From an uncultured Eudoraea sp. (GTDB taxonomy: Bacteria > Bacteroidota > Bacteroidia > Flavobacteriales > Flavobacteriaceae): a stretch of DNA of 10,176 nt. Of the stretch, positions 1 through 6,862 are shown piece by piece (within the stretch, counting starts at the first letter, position 1; each line of letters begins with the position of its first letter). The notes beneath the pieces were generated by a model. That model was given only the letters and a program-made list of their open reading frames with translations, did not search any database and had not been told where the DNA came from. The DNA lies in assembly GCA_905479615.1 (NCBI GenBank), contig CAJQNH010000074.1, forward strand, positions 1 through 10,176. The letters are read 5' to 3'. A program made the translations under genes and the position numbers.

Positions 1-212
1 TTTTGACAGCCTGTACATCGATGCTCATTATTTTCATTATGTGGCATAATGACCTCACCGCGAAAACGATCAAACATCTTAAGAGTTTCTCTATTATCAG
101 GATATTGTTGAGTAATGGCACCCTTCCTGGATGTCACAAAATACTTTCCGGTAACACTCATGCCGGTGAGCAAGGTTTTTATGCCTCTATAGATATCTGA
201 AAAGTAACTCAT
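1..212 (-). CDS. nuoI: NADH-quinone oxidoreductase subunit I (NuoI), N-terminal part, cut by window edge
   Basis: This is the ferredoxin-like subunit of complex I that carries clusters N6a and N6b and passes electrons to NuoB in the peripheral arm. Only 70 codons are visible, read from the ATG at 212 to the left edge; the rest lies outside the window. The translation begins MSYFSDIYRGIKTLLTGMSV, an amphipathic N-terminal region typical of NuoI. It continues with YPDNRETLKMFDRFRGEV, matching the family's conserved 'YP ... RFRG' block, and ends in RCTGCQ, the first CxxC of the first [4Fe-4S] binding motif. The start lies 4 nt after the nuoH stop, so the gene is translated as part of the same operon. 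There is no Shine-Dalgarno sequence. No stop or frameshift is seen in the visible part. In a complex without NuoEFG this subunit would be a plausible entry point for electrons from ferredoxin, which is inference. Confidence 0.93.
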   Translation of the reverse strand, partial: MSYFSDIYRGIKTLLTGMSVTGKYFVTSRKGAITQQYPDNRETLKMFDRFRGEVIMPHNENNEHRCTGCQ

Positions 213-216
213 AATC

Positions 217-1281
217 TTAAAAACTTATAGTTAAATTGAGCCAAACCAACAAGGCCATTATTACAATATTGGCCAGGTTTAGGGGCAATAAATACTTCCA
301 TTCCAACGTAAGTAGTTGATCTATTCTTAACCTTGGGAACGTCCACCGAAACCACATCATTAAAAAAACCAGGATAAGGGCTTTTAATAAAAACCAAAAT
401 ACTCCAAGCATAGGAATAGATTCTGTTATTCCAAAAGGAGACAACCAGGCACCGAAAAACACTGTGGTGGCAATGGCAGCGATAATAAACATATTAATGA
501 ATTCGGCTAAAAAGAAATAGGCAAACTTCATTCCTGAGTATTCTGTATGAAACCCAGCCCCCAATTCTGATTCGGCTTCAACCATATCAAAAGGAGCCCT
601 GTTTGTTTCAGCAGTACCAGCAATCATATATATCATAAAGGCTATAATTGCAGGGATATGACCCTGGACAATTAACCAACCCGACTTTTGAACTTCTACA
701 ATCTCTGAAAGTTGAAGGCTTCCTGTTATTAAAACCATAGTTAAGAGTGACAGCCCAATTGAGAGTTCATAGCTAATGGTTTGTACTCCACTACGCATAG
801 CACCGATCATCGCAAATTTGTTGTTGGAACTCCATCCACCTAATAAAATACCAATAACTCCTATCGATGAAACAGCAATTAAAAAAAAGAGTCCAATATT
901 AATATCGAATGCCTGAAACTCCTTGGTAAAAGGAAAGACACTCAATGCCATTAATGAAGAAATTATTACAAAATAGGGAGCCAAATTATAGAGGAATTTA
1001 TCTGCCTTGCTAGTACCCGTTAACTCCTTGGAAAGAAGCTTTATGGCATCGGCCATTGTTTGTAACAAACCCTGGAACCCCACTCTATTAGGCCCTATTC
1101 TTAATTGAAACCAGGCAGCAACCCTTCTTTCCAGCAAAACCAGGAACAAACCGGCAATTGCAAAAATTCCCAGATAAACCAGCGCGATCAATACCATCTC
1201 AGCAATACTGGCTGCCGTTTCGGGCATAATGCTAAAGAGCCAATCGTGAATATTTTTTGTGATACTTAAAGCACTATTCAT
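217..1281 (-). CDS. nuoH: NADH-quinone oxidoreductase subunit H (NuoH), membrane subunit
   Basis: NuoH (ND1 homologue) is the membrane subunit that joins the peripheral arm to the proton-pumping arm of complex I and forms much of the quinone chamber. The 354-residue product is close to the family's usual 320-350. It is strongly hydrophobic with about eight to nine membrane spans. Family signatures are clear: ERRVAAWFQLRIGPNRVG at residues 51-68, the QTMADAIKLLSKE loop at about 74-86, and the conserved acidic loop ETNRAPFDMVEAESELGAG at about 225-243, continuing to EYSG at 247-250. The charged WFRWTFPRLRIDQL segment is near the C-terminus. The gene begins 9 nt after the nuoD stop; in a canonical 14-gene operon nuoE, nuoF and nuoG would stand between these two. 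It ends 4 nt before nuoI. There is no Shine-Dalgarno sequence before the ATG. Confidence 0.97.
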   Translation of the reverse strand: MNSALSITKNIHDWLFSIMPETAASIAEMVLIALVYLGIFAIAGLFLVLLERRVAAWFQLRIGPNRVGFQGLLQTMADAIKLLSKELTGTSKADKFLYNLAPYFVIISSLMALSVFPFTKEFQAFDINIGLFFLIAVSSIGVIGILLGGWSSNNKFAMIGAMRSGVQTISYELSIGLSLLTMVLITGSLQLSEIVEVQKSGWLIVQGHIPAIIAFMIYMIAGTAETNRAPFDMVEAESELGAGFHTEYSGMKFAYFFLAEFINMFIIAAIATTVFFGAWLSPFGITESIPMLGVFWFLLKALILVFLMMWFRWTFPRLRIDQLLTLEWKYLLPLNLANIVIMALLVWLNLTISF

Positions 1282-1290
1282 ATTATTATT

Positions 1291-2412
1291 TTATCTATCT
1301 ATATCTGGTATAACAAGATCGAGCGTTGCCATCGTAGCCACCAGGTCGCCTATTTTACCACCAACTGCAATATGGTTGAGTAATGAAAGATTTGAAAATC
1401 CGGGGGACCTGAATTTTAAGCGATACGGGCTTTTAGTTCCGGTACTTATTACATATACCCCTAATTCGCCTCTTGCCGTTTCTACCTTTTGGTAATATTC
1501 TCCCTTTGGTAATTTTATTACTGCATTTGTTGCCACTCTGTGCTCTCCTTCCGGGATATTGTCAATTAATTGCTCCACAATAGACATTGATTCCCACATT
1601 TCCTGGATCCTTACCAGATAGCGTGCATAGGTATCTCCCTCTGTCCTCAATGCCTCATTAAATGTTACTTTATCCAAAGCACTGTAAGGATGGTGTTTTC
1701 TTACATCACAGGAATACCCGGAAGCTCTGCCTACAGGCCCGGAGGCCCCATAAGATATAGCGTCTTCCTTGCTTAGGACACCCACACCAATCGCTCTTTT
1801 TTGAAAAATGATATTATCTGTAAGCAGCCGGTCGTATTCCGGAAGCTTGGTCTTGAAATGTGTAATAAATTCTTTAACTCTTTTTACAAAATTGGGATGA
1901 ATATCAAACATTAGTCCACCAGGGACATTATAATTCATGGTTAGGCGAGCACCACATGTTTCCTCAAATATATCATTAAGGAGTTCGCGGTCTCTAAAGC
2001 CGTAAAAATAGGTTGTTAAAGCCCCAACATCCATACCCATAACTCCCCACCATAAACAATGCGAGGATATTCTTGTAAGTTCACCAATTATAGTTCTAAT
2101 TACTTTTACACGATCCGGAATTTCAAGTTGCAAAGCATTTTCTACGGTAAGACAAACGGCTTCATTATTTATGTTGGCAGACAAATAATCCATTCTATCC
2201 GTTAAGTGAACTATTTGCTGATAACTATCGCGTTCACACATTTTTTCAATGGAACGATGAATATAACCCAGGTCTGGTTCAACTTTTTTTATAATCTCAC
2301 CATCTATTGTAAGCAAAAGCCTGAGAACACCATGTGTTGCGGGGTGTTGTGGCCCCATGTTTATGAAATATTCTTCAGATTTAAAGTTGCTGGTAAGGGT
2401 GGTTGTCTCCAT
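1291..2412 (-). CDS. nuoD: NADH-quinone oxidoreductase subunit D (NuoD, 49-kDa subunit)
   Basis: NuoD is the 49-kDa peripheral-arm subunit, related to the large subunit of [NiFe]-hydrogenases, and forms the quinone headgroup site with NuoB. The 373-residue length is normal for a stand-alone NuoD, so this is not the fused NuoCD of E. coli. Conserved blocks are GPQHPATHGVLR at residues 20-31, GYIHRSIEK at 49-57 and TDRMDYL at 71-77. The protein ends in GDLVATMATLDLVIPDIDR, the usual family C-terminus. From family knowledge, H27 and Y76 should be the His/Tyr pair that contacts quinone. The hydrogenase nickel ligands are not expected and are not seen. The gene starts 6 nt after nuoC and stops 9 nt before nuoH. 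Confidence is very high. Confidence 0.97.
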   Translation of the reverse strand: METTTLTSNFKSEEYFINMGPQHPATHGVLRLLLTIDGEIIKKVEPDLGYIHRSIEKMCERDSYQQIVHLTDRMDYLSANINNEAVCLTVENALQLEIPDRVKVIRTIIGELTRISSHCLWWGVMGMDVGALTTYFYGFRDRELLNDIFEETCGARLTMNYNVPGGLMFDIHPNFVKRVKEFITHFKTKLPEYDRLLTDNIIFQKRAIGVGVLSKEDAISYGASGPVGRASGYSCDVRKHHPYSALDKVTFNEALRTEGDTYARYLVRIQEMWESMSIVEQLIDNIPEGEHRVATNAVIKLPKGEYYQKVETARGELGVYVISTGTKSPYRLKFRSPGFSNLSLLNHIAVGGKIGDLVATMATLDLVIPDIDR

Positions 2413-2418
2413 AACTGA

Positions 2419-2880
2419 TTATTTGATAATCATATTAATGTTGTCTTCATAGTCCTTTCGCAATGGGAAACCATCCCAATCATCCGTTAAGAAAAGGCGT
2501 TTAAGATTAGGATGACCGTTAAATTTTATACCAAAAAAATCAAATACTTCACGTTCGTGAAACTCGGCTGTTGCCCAAATATCATAAACTGAATCTATAA
2601 CAGGATTTTCTCTTTCCGCTGTTTGCGTTTTTACTACAAGGCTGTGCCTGAAGTTTGTAGATTCCAAATGGTAAACAACGCCCAGTTCTTCACCCCAATC
2701 AACACCACTTAAGCAAAACAAGTAATCAAGATTTGTTTGATCATTATGTTTCAATTTAAACATGATGTCATGCAATTCATCTATTGGAACCGAGACATTG
2801 AGGTATTGTGACCCTTCTACAGCAAATGTCAGATTGGGACTCCAACTTCCTATTAATTCCTGTAATTCTTCGTTCTTCAT
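2419..2880 (-). CDS. nuoC: NADH-quinone oxidoreductase subunit C (NuoC, 30-kDa subunit)
   Basis: NuoC is the 30-kDa structural subunit of the complex I peripheral arm; it has no cofactor and packs against NuoB and NuoD. The 153-residue product is at the short end for the family but complete. The diagnostic signature HEREVFDFFGIKFNGHPNLKRL lies at about residues 108-129 and is followed by the conserved GFPLRKDYE at 137-145, which normally ends this domain. The N-terminal half (about 1-100) is the variable alpha/beta part. The gene begins 7 nt after the nuoB stop and ends 6 nt before nuoD, as expected for an operon translated gene by gene. There is no Shine-Dalgarno sequence. It is not fused to nuoD, unlike enterobacterial nuoCD. 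Confidence 0.95.
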   Translation of the reverse strand: MKNEELQELIGSWSPNLTFAVEGSQYLNVSVPIDELHDIMFKLKHNDQTNLDYLFCLSGVDWGEELGVVYHLESTNFRHSLVVKTQTAERENPVIDSVYDIWATAEFHEREVFDFFGIKFNGHPNLKRLFLTDDWDGFPLRKDYEDNINMIIK

Positions 2881-2887
2881 CTATTTT

Positions 2888-3469
2888 TTATAAGCCTTCG
2901 TCAAACCCGTCAATTGGATTTATTTTATGTTTCATATTTTCTGTCCTTATTTTATCCTGTAGCATCAGCATGCCTTCTAACAATGCTTCAGGTCTGGGAG
3001 GACAACCAGGTACATATACATCAACTGGGATAACATGGTCTGCGCCTTTAACTACTGAATACGTGTTGTAGAAAAAGGGACCTCCAGAAATGGCACAGGC
3101 TCCCATGGCAATAACATATCTTGGTTCCGCCATCTGATCGTATAAGCGTCTTAATACAGGGGCCATTTTGTTAACTATTGTCCCTGCTATTATTATCAAA
3201 TCGGCTTGTCTGGGTGAAGGTCTGGCAACTTCAAATCCAAACCTGGAGTAATCATGGCGCGATGCGCCGGTCTGCATCATTTCAATAGCACAACAACTTG
3301 TTCCAAAGTATAAAGACCATAAAGAATTGGATCTGCCCCAGTTAATAATTTTATCTAATGAAGTCACAATTACATTGGCACCGTTGCCTGCCGGGATTAC
3401 TTTTCCTGGAAAGTCTTCAGGAACTTTGCCCGGTTGACTTAATGAGTCTTTTGTGTTATCTATTCCCAT
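2888..3469 (-). CDS. nuoB: NADH-quinone oxidoreductase subunit B (NuoB, PSST subunit)
   Basis: NuoB holds the terminal [4Fe-4S] cluster N2, which passes electrons to quinone at the NuoB/NuoD interface. Starting at the ATG at 3469 gives 193 residues. Cluster N2 ligands are visible: the tandem CC in GTSCCAIEMM at 59-60, the Cys of MGACAISGG at 125 and the Cys of VPGCPPRPEALLEG at 156. The conserved RFGFEVARPSPRQADLIIIA stretch lies between them. The reading frame is open further upstream to an ATG at 3490, which would add seven residues (MEKRSIK). I prefer 3469 because a good ribosome binding sequence (AAGGAG) sits 7 nt before it and is upstream of this ATG but inside the longer version. With this start the gene overlaps the end of nuoA by 10 nt, suggesting translational coupling. 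Confidence 0.95.
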   Translation of the reverse strand: MGIDNTKDSLSQPGKVPEDFPGKVIPAGNGANVIVTSLDKIINWGRSNSLWSLYFGTSCCAIEMMQTGASRHDYSRFGFEVARPSPRQADLIIIAGTIVNKMAPVLRRLYDQMAEPRYVIAMGACAISGGPFFYNTYSVVKGADHVIPVDVYVPGCPPRPEALLEGMLMLQDKIRTENMKHKINPIDGFDEGL

Positions 3470-3810
3470 CTTAATGCTCCTTTTTTCCATGCATATAATA
3501 AGCCCAACCCTAAAATGACAAGAAAGATTAATATTTCAAAAAATGCAATTGCTCCAATATCTTTAAATACTACGGCCCAGGGAACCAAAAATGCAACTTC
3601 AACATCAAAAATCAAAAATAGAATAGCAAATAAATAATAACCTACTTTAAACTGAACCCATGTTGGGCCGATAGTGGTCATACCACTCTCGTAAGGTTCT
3701 CGTTTCTGAGGGTTATCAGACTTGTGTGAAATTAAATTTGATAAAAAGTTCGCCCCAGCGACCAGGACAATTCCTGCAAGAAAAAATACAATAATGGCTT
3801 CAGAACCCAT
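3460..3810 (-). CDS. nuoA: NADH-quinone oxidoreductase subunit A (NuoA), membrane subunit
   Basis: NuoA (ND3 homologue) is a small three-span membrane subunit of complex I; its first loop lies at the junction with the quinone chamber. The 116-residue product has the usual length. A membrane span at about residues 5-27 is followed by a loop with KREPYESGM (about 37-45), the hallmark of the family although the Cys often seen there is Ser in this protein. The second span contains the conserved FAILFLIFDVEVAFLVPWA (about 61-79), with acidic D and E inside the membrane, and a third span leads to the KKGALRWE end. The gene starts 13 nt after the korB stop, the largest gap in the operon but far too short for a separate promoter and terminator. 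Its last 10 nt overlap nuoB. Confidence 0.96.
   Translation of the reverse strand: MGSEAIIVFFLAGIVLVAGANFLSNLISHKSDNPQKREPYESGMTTIGPTWVQFKVGYYLFAILFLIFDVEVAFLVPWAVVFKDIGAIAFFEILIFLVILGLGLLYAWKKGALRWE
3477..3482 (-). promoter_or_regulatory. Shine-Dalgarno sequence for nuoB, inside nuoA
   Basis: On the minus strand AAGGAG is followed by 7 nt (CATTAAG) and then ATG at 3469. It is the only clear Shine-Dalgarno sequence before any start in this operon and it decides the nuoB start. It lies in the nuoA coding sequence, in codons for the Lys-Gly-Ala of the common NuoA C-terminus, so part of the match could reflect protein conservation rather than a translation signal. Confidence 0.5.
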
Positions 3811-3823
3811 ATACTAATTTATG

Positions 3824-4837
3824 TTATTTCACTTCATAAGTTTCTCCTGAGAAGAATAAATCATCAGTCTTTGTAAAACTCGAACCAGCTTTAACGGCTG
3901 CCGTCAATTCATCAACCCGTTCTTCGAAAGTAACATCTGGAAAACTTCTAATGATACCGGTTACCAACGGATATTCAGACCTTACCAACATTTGATGCAA
4001 GGTTGGATCTTGTTCTTCAGCATCGTGAACAAGCAGATCCGCTTCGGTAATTCCATTTTCTCCCAGGGTTACCACTTCTAATTTTAAACCGTTTAGGACC
4101 ATTCCTTGGTTTCGTTCTTTACCAAATATCATTGGTTTTCCATGTTCTACAAATAATTGTTTGTCTTCTCTCACCGCTTTATCTGTATATTTTGAAAAAC
4201 AACCGTCATTAAAAATTGGGCAATTTTGAAGGACCTCGATTAAAGAAGTACCTTTAAATTTTTCGGCTTTAATAAACATGTCTGTCATTTCTTTTGGTGT
4301 ATTTCCGCCAATTCTGGCAAAAAATCGAGCTTGCGCACCAATAGCCAATTCCCCTGGTAAAAATGGAGGTTGAGTATTACCATAAGGCGATGATTTTGTC
4401 TTTTGCCCTACCAGTGAAGTTGGGGAGAATTGCCCCTTGGTTAATCCGTAAATTTCATTATTAAACAATATAATATTCAAATCCAGATTTCTCCTTAGCA
4501 CATGAATAAAATGGTTACCGCCTATGGCCATGGAATCCCCATCACCAGTTATTATCCAAACACTGAGACCAGGGTTGGCAAGTTTAACCCCTGAAGCTAT
4601 TGCAGGTGCTCTTCCGTGAATGCTATGCATCCCATAAGTGTTCATGTAATATGGAAAACGGGAAGAACATCCTATACCGGAAATGAATACCACATCTTCT
4701 TTTTTAAGGCCCATTTCGGGTAGAGCTTTTTGCATGGAGCGGAGAATGACATAATCGTCACAACCTGGACACCATCTTACTTCCTGATCACTGGCAAAAT
4801 CTTTAAACGTATATTTCGGCGTTGCTGTTGTCTCCAT
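3824..4837 (-). CDS. korB: 2-oxoacid (probably 2-oxoglutarate):ferredoxin oxidoreductase, beta subunit
   Basis: This is the thiamine-pyrophosphate and [4Fe-4S] subunit of a CoA-dependent 2-oxoacid:ferredoxin oxidoreductase. It joins the KorA product to oxidise 2-oxoglutarate to succinyl-CoA in the cytoplasm while reducing ferredoxin. The 337-residue protein shows the cluster-binding CPGC at residues 23-26, GIGCSSR at 54-60 and the Cys of QNCPIFN at 206. The TPP/Mg site is the GDGDSMAIGGNH motif at 98-109 followed by NNEIYGLTKGQ at 126-136. GRAPAIASG is at 75-83. It starts only 2 nt after the korA stop. Substrate choice between 2-oxoglutarate and other 2-oxoacids cannot be settled by reading; KorAB is preferred because this fused gamma-alpha plus beta type is the widespread aerobic Bacteroidota form and a separate nifJ for pyruvate is next door. 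Confidence 0.92.
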   Translation of the reverse strand: METTATPKYTFKDFASDQEVRWCPGCDDYVILRSMQKALPEMGLKKEDVVFISGIGCSSRFPYYMNTYGMHSIHGRAPAIASGVKLANPGLSVWIITGDGDSMAIGGNHFIHVLRRNLDLNIILFNNEIYGLTKGQFSPTSLVGQKTKSSPYGNTQPPFLPGELAIGAQARFFARIGGNTPKEMTDMFIKAEKFKGTSLIEVLQNCPIFNDGCFSKYTDKAVREDKQLFVEHGKPMIFGKERNQGMVLNGLKLEVVTLGENGITEADLLVHDAEEQDPTLHQMLVRSEYPLVTGIIRSFPDVTFEERVDELTAAVKAGSSFTKTDDLFFSGETYEVK

Positions 4838-4839
4838 TT

Positions 4840-6696
4840 CTATTTCATTATTTTTTTAAATTCCTCTATAAGTTCACTGTTACCAAAAGGTAATCCTTGA
4901 ACCTTATTATATTGTAAAAATTCAATACCATGAAAATTCATTCTTAAAACCGAGGCAAACTGGCCTGTATTTAATTCGCACACTACTATATGTTTAAATC
5001 TTTTTAAGACCTCCTCTGTATTTTTAGGTAAGGGATTTATATAGTTAAAATGTGCAAGGCCAACAGAGGAATAACCTTCCTGCCTTAGCTCTTTTACCGA
5101 AGAATATAAGGTGCCATAAGTGCCCCCCCATCCAATTACCAGTAAATCACCTTCATCTGTAAATTCTGTTTTCAGTTTTGGAATATAATTTTCAACTCTT
5201 TTTACCTTTTCAGCTCTGACACTGGTCATATATTCATGATTTTCAGGAATATAAGATACCTGACCGGTCTCTTTGTCTTTTTCCAGGCCACCTACTCTGT
5301 GTTCCAACCCAAATGTTCCGGGAATTGCCCAGTCGCGGGCCAGAGTTTTTTCATCTCTGTCATAAGGATTCCATTTTTCTTTAGCTTCTTTAATGAGTCT
5401 GGTTTTTATTTCCGGCATTTCAGATACAGATTGTATTTTCCAGGGCGCAGAGCCATTAGCAATGTAGCCATCTGTCAATAGGATTACCGGGGTCATATGT
5501 TCAATTGCCAGTTTTGCTGCTTCAAAGGCATAGTTAAAACAATTAGCCGGTGTACTGGCTGCTATGATAATGACCGGACTTTCACCATTTCTACCATACA
5601 AAGCCTGGAGTAAATCTGACTGTTCGGTTTTAGTAGGCAGTCCAGTAGATGGGCCTCCCCTTTGAACATCAACCACAACTAATGGCAATTCCAGTATCAT
5701 TGCAAGACCAAGAGCTTCTCCTTTTAAAGCCAATCCCGGACCTGAAGTAGTAGTAATGGCCAAATCGCCTGCAAAAGCGGCACCTATGGCAGAAGTGATG
5801 CCTGCAATTTCATCTTCTGCTTGTAAGGCTTTAACTCCAAAGTGTTTGTGTTTTACGAGTTCATGAAGAATATCAGAAGCAGGCGTAATGGGGTATGAGC
5901 CCAAAAATAACTCCAGCCCCGATTTTTCAGCAGCAGCTAAAAATCCCCAGGCGGTGGCCGTATTTCCCATTACAATTCTGTAAGTTCCTGCTGCCATTTT
6001 AGCCGGAGCAACTGTATACGAATTGGGAATTAATTCAAGGGTTTCCGCAAAATAGAAACCTGCATTTAACACTTTTGTATTGGCTTCTATTAATGCTGGT
6101 TTGGACTTAAATTTTTTATTGAAAAATTCTATAGTATGATCTGTAGACCTGTTGTACATCCAATAGACCATTCCCAGTGCAAACATATTTTTACTCCTGG
6201 TGATACTTTTATTGTCTAGTCCCTCAACCTCTTTTAGCGCTTCTTTTGTGAGTGAAGTCATTGCAACTTCTATCACATGATAGTTTTCCAAACTTCCGTC
6301 TTCGAGGGGATTGGATTCATACTGCGCTTTTTCTAAATTCTTTTTGGAAAAGGCATCTATATCGACAATTACCGAATGCCCTGGCTTTACGGCGTGTAAA
6401 TTAGTTTTGAGCCCGGCAGGATTCATGGCAACCAAAAGGTCTACATTTTCGCCGGGGGCACTTATTTCAACACTGCCAATATGGACCTGAAAACCCGATA
6501 CGCCATAGAGGCTCCCTTGAGGGGCTCTAATTTCTGCCGGGTAATTAGGGAAAGTGGCAATATCATTACCGAACATGGCAGATGTGTCAGAAAATTGAGT
6601 TCCGGTTAATTGCATACCATCACCGGAATCACCTACAAATCTTACTACTACGGCTTCCAGCACTTCCTGTTTTTGTTTTGTTTTTGTAGTAATCAT
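4840..6696 (-). CDS. korA: 2-oxoacid (probably 2-oxoglutarate):ferredoxin oxidoreductase, fused gamma-alpha subunit
   Basis: This 618-residue protein is the two-domain large subunit that pairs with KorB. The N-terminal gamma domain (about 15-225) contains GDSGDGMQLTG at 22-32 and FPNYPAEIRAPQGSLYGVSG at about 49-68, typical of the CoA/TPP-binding gamma part. The alpha domain (about 240-618) has YPITPAS at 268-274, the AEDEIAG segment at 293-299 whose Glu should activate TPP, TTTSGPG at 315-321 and QRGGPSTGLPTKTEQSD at 345-361. The length and domain order match the gamma-alpha fusion seen in aerobic Bacteroidota and other bacteria rather than four-subunit archaeal enzymes. It is the first gene of the operon. 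The ATG at 6696 has no Shine-Dalgarno sequence; the preceding bases are A/T-rich, as is usual in Bacteroidota. The substrate is inferred, not proven. Confidence 0.93.
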   Translation of the reverse strand: MITTKTKQKQEVLEAVVVRFVGDSGDGMQLTGTQFSDTSAMFGNDIATFPNYPAEIRAPQGSLYGVSGFQVHIGSVEISAPGENVDLLVAMNPAGLKTNLHAVKPGHSVIVDIDAFSKKNLEKAQYESNPLEDGSLENYHVIEVAMTSLTKEALKEVEGLDNKSITRSKNMFALGMVYWMYNRSTDHTIEFFNKKFKSKPALIEANTKVLNAGFYFAETLELIPNSYTVAPAKMAAGTYRIVMGNTATAWGFLAAAEKSGLELFLGSYPITPASDILHELVKHKHFGVKALQAEDEIAGITSAIGAAFAGDLAITTTSGPGLALKGEALGLAMILELPLVVVDVQRGGPSTGLPTKTEQSDLLQALYGRNGESPVIIIAASTPANCFNYAFEAAKLAIEHMTPVILLTDGYIANGSAPWKIQSVSEMPEIKTRLIKEAKEKWNPYDRDEKTLARDWAIPGTFGLEHRVGGLEKDKETGQVSYIPENHEYMTSVRAEKVKRVENYIPKLKTEFTDEGDLLVIGWGGTYGTLYSSVKELRQEGYSSVGLAHFNYINPLPKNTEEVLKRFKHIVVCELNTGQFASVLRMNFHGIEFLQYNKVQGLPFGNSELIEEFKKIMK

Positions 6697-6697
6697 T

Positions 6698-6709
6698 TAA
6701 ACATGTTTA
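6698..6709. repeat. 12-bp perfect palindrome just upstream of korA
   Basis: TAAACATGTTTA reads the same on both strands and lies 1 nt upstream of the korA start codon. It falls in the likely 5' untranslated leader rather than in the promoter. It could be a regulator site or a chance palindrome in A/T-rich DNA; nothing else in the window repeats it that I noticed. Confidence 0.3.
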
Positions 6710-6760
6710 TTTTTTTGCTTATTTTTAACTAAAATGTAGTCTGATCAAAAATATTGGTGC

Positions 6761-6789
6761 CAAATATAAATTGGACATTTATAAAGAAA
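6761..6789 (-). promoter_or_regulatory. Candidate Bacteroidota-type promoter for korA-nuo operon
   Basis: On the minus strand TATATTTG (6768 to 6761) fits the Bacteroidota -7 consensus TAnnTTTG exactly. Seventeen bases upstream is TTTC (6789 to 6786), a one-mismatch form of the TTTG/TTG -33 element. Transcription would start around 6754, leaving an untranslated leader of about 55-60 nt before korA. The -7 match is seen directly; promoter activity is inferred and A/T-rich sequence gives such matches by chance fairly often. Confidence 0.45.
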
Positions 6790-6862
6790 TATGACTTTTA
6801 TCATTAGATGGATATTTGTGGTACATTAAATTTACGGACAATTATTACAAAAACATATAATT

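Larger units (their letters stand above)
6697..6862. promoter_or_regulatory. Divergent intergenic region between the kor-nuo operon and the ferredoxin gene
   Basis: This 166-nt, very A/T-rich spacer lies between two start codons facing away from each other, so it must carry the promoters of both transcription units. A match to the Bacteroidota -7 element is present for the leftward unit (see the separate entry). For the ferredoxin direction I see only one-mismatch matches, GATATTTG at 6811-6818 and TAAATTTA at 6827-6834, neither with a clear -33 partner. No small coding frame is convincing here. Confidence 0.7.

Noticed and set aside
3..200. Plus-strand 65-codon open frame at the left edge
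   Set aside because: It is antisense to the N-terminal part of nuoI, whose minus-strand translation has clear family motifs; the plus-strand product resembles nothing.
209..397. Minus-strand 62-codon frame overlapping the end of nuoH
   Set aside because: It is an alternate frame of the nuoH coding sequence and has no recognisable features.
1259..1495. Plus-strand frame opposite the nuoD-nuoH junction
   Set aside because: Antisense shadow of two well-supported genes; it has no promoter or ribosome site of its own and was considered as a possible remnant of nuoE but shows no NuoE cysteine motif.
5236..5481. Plus-strand 81-codon frame inside korA
   Set aside because: Shadow on the opposite strand of a continuous, motif-rich korA frame.
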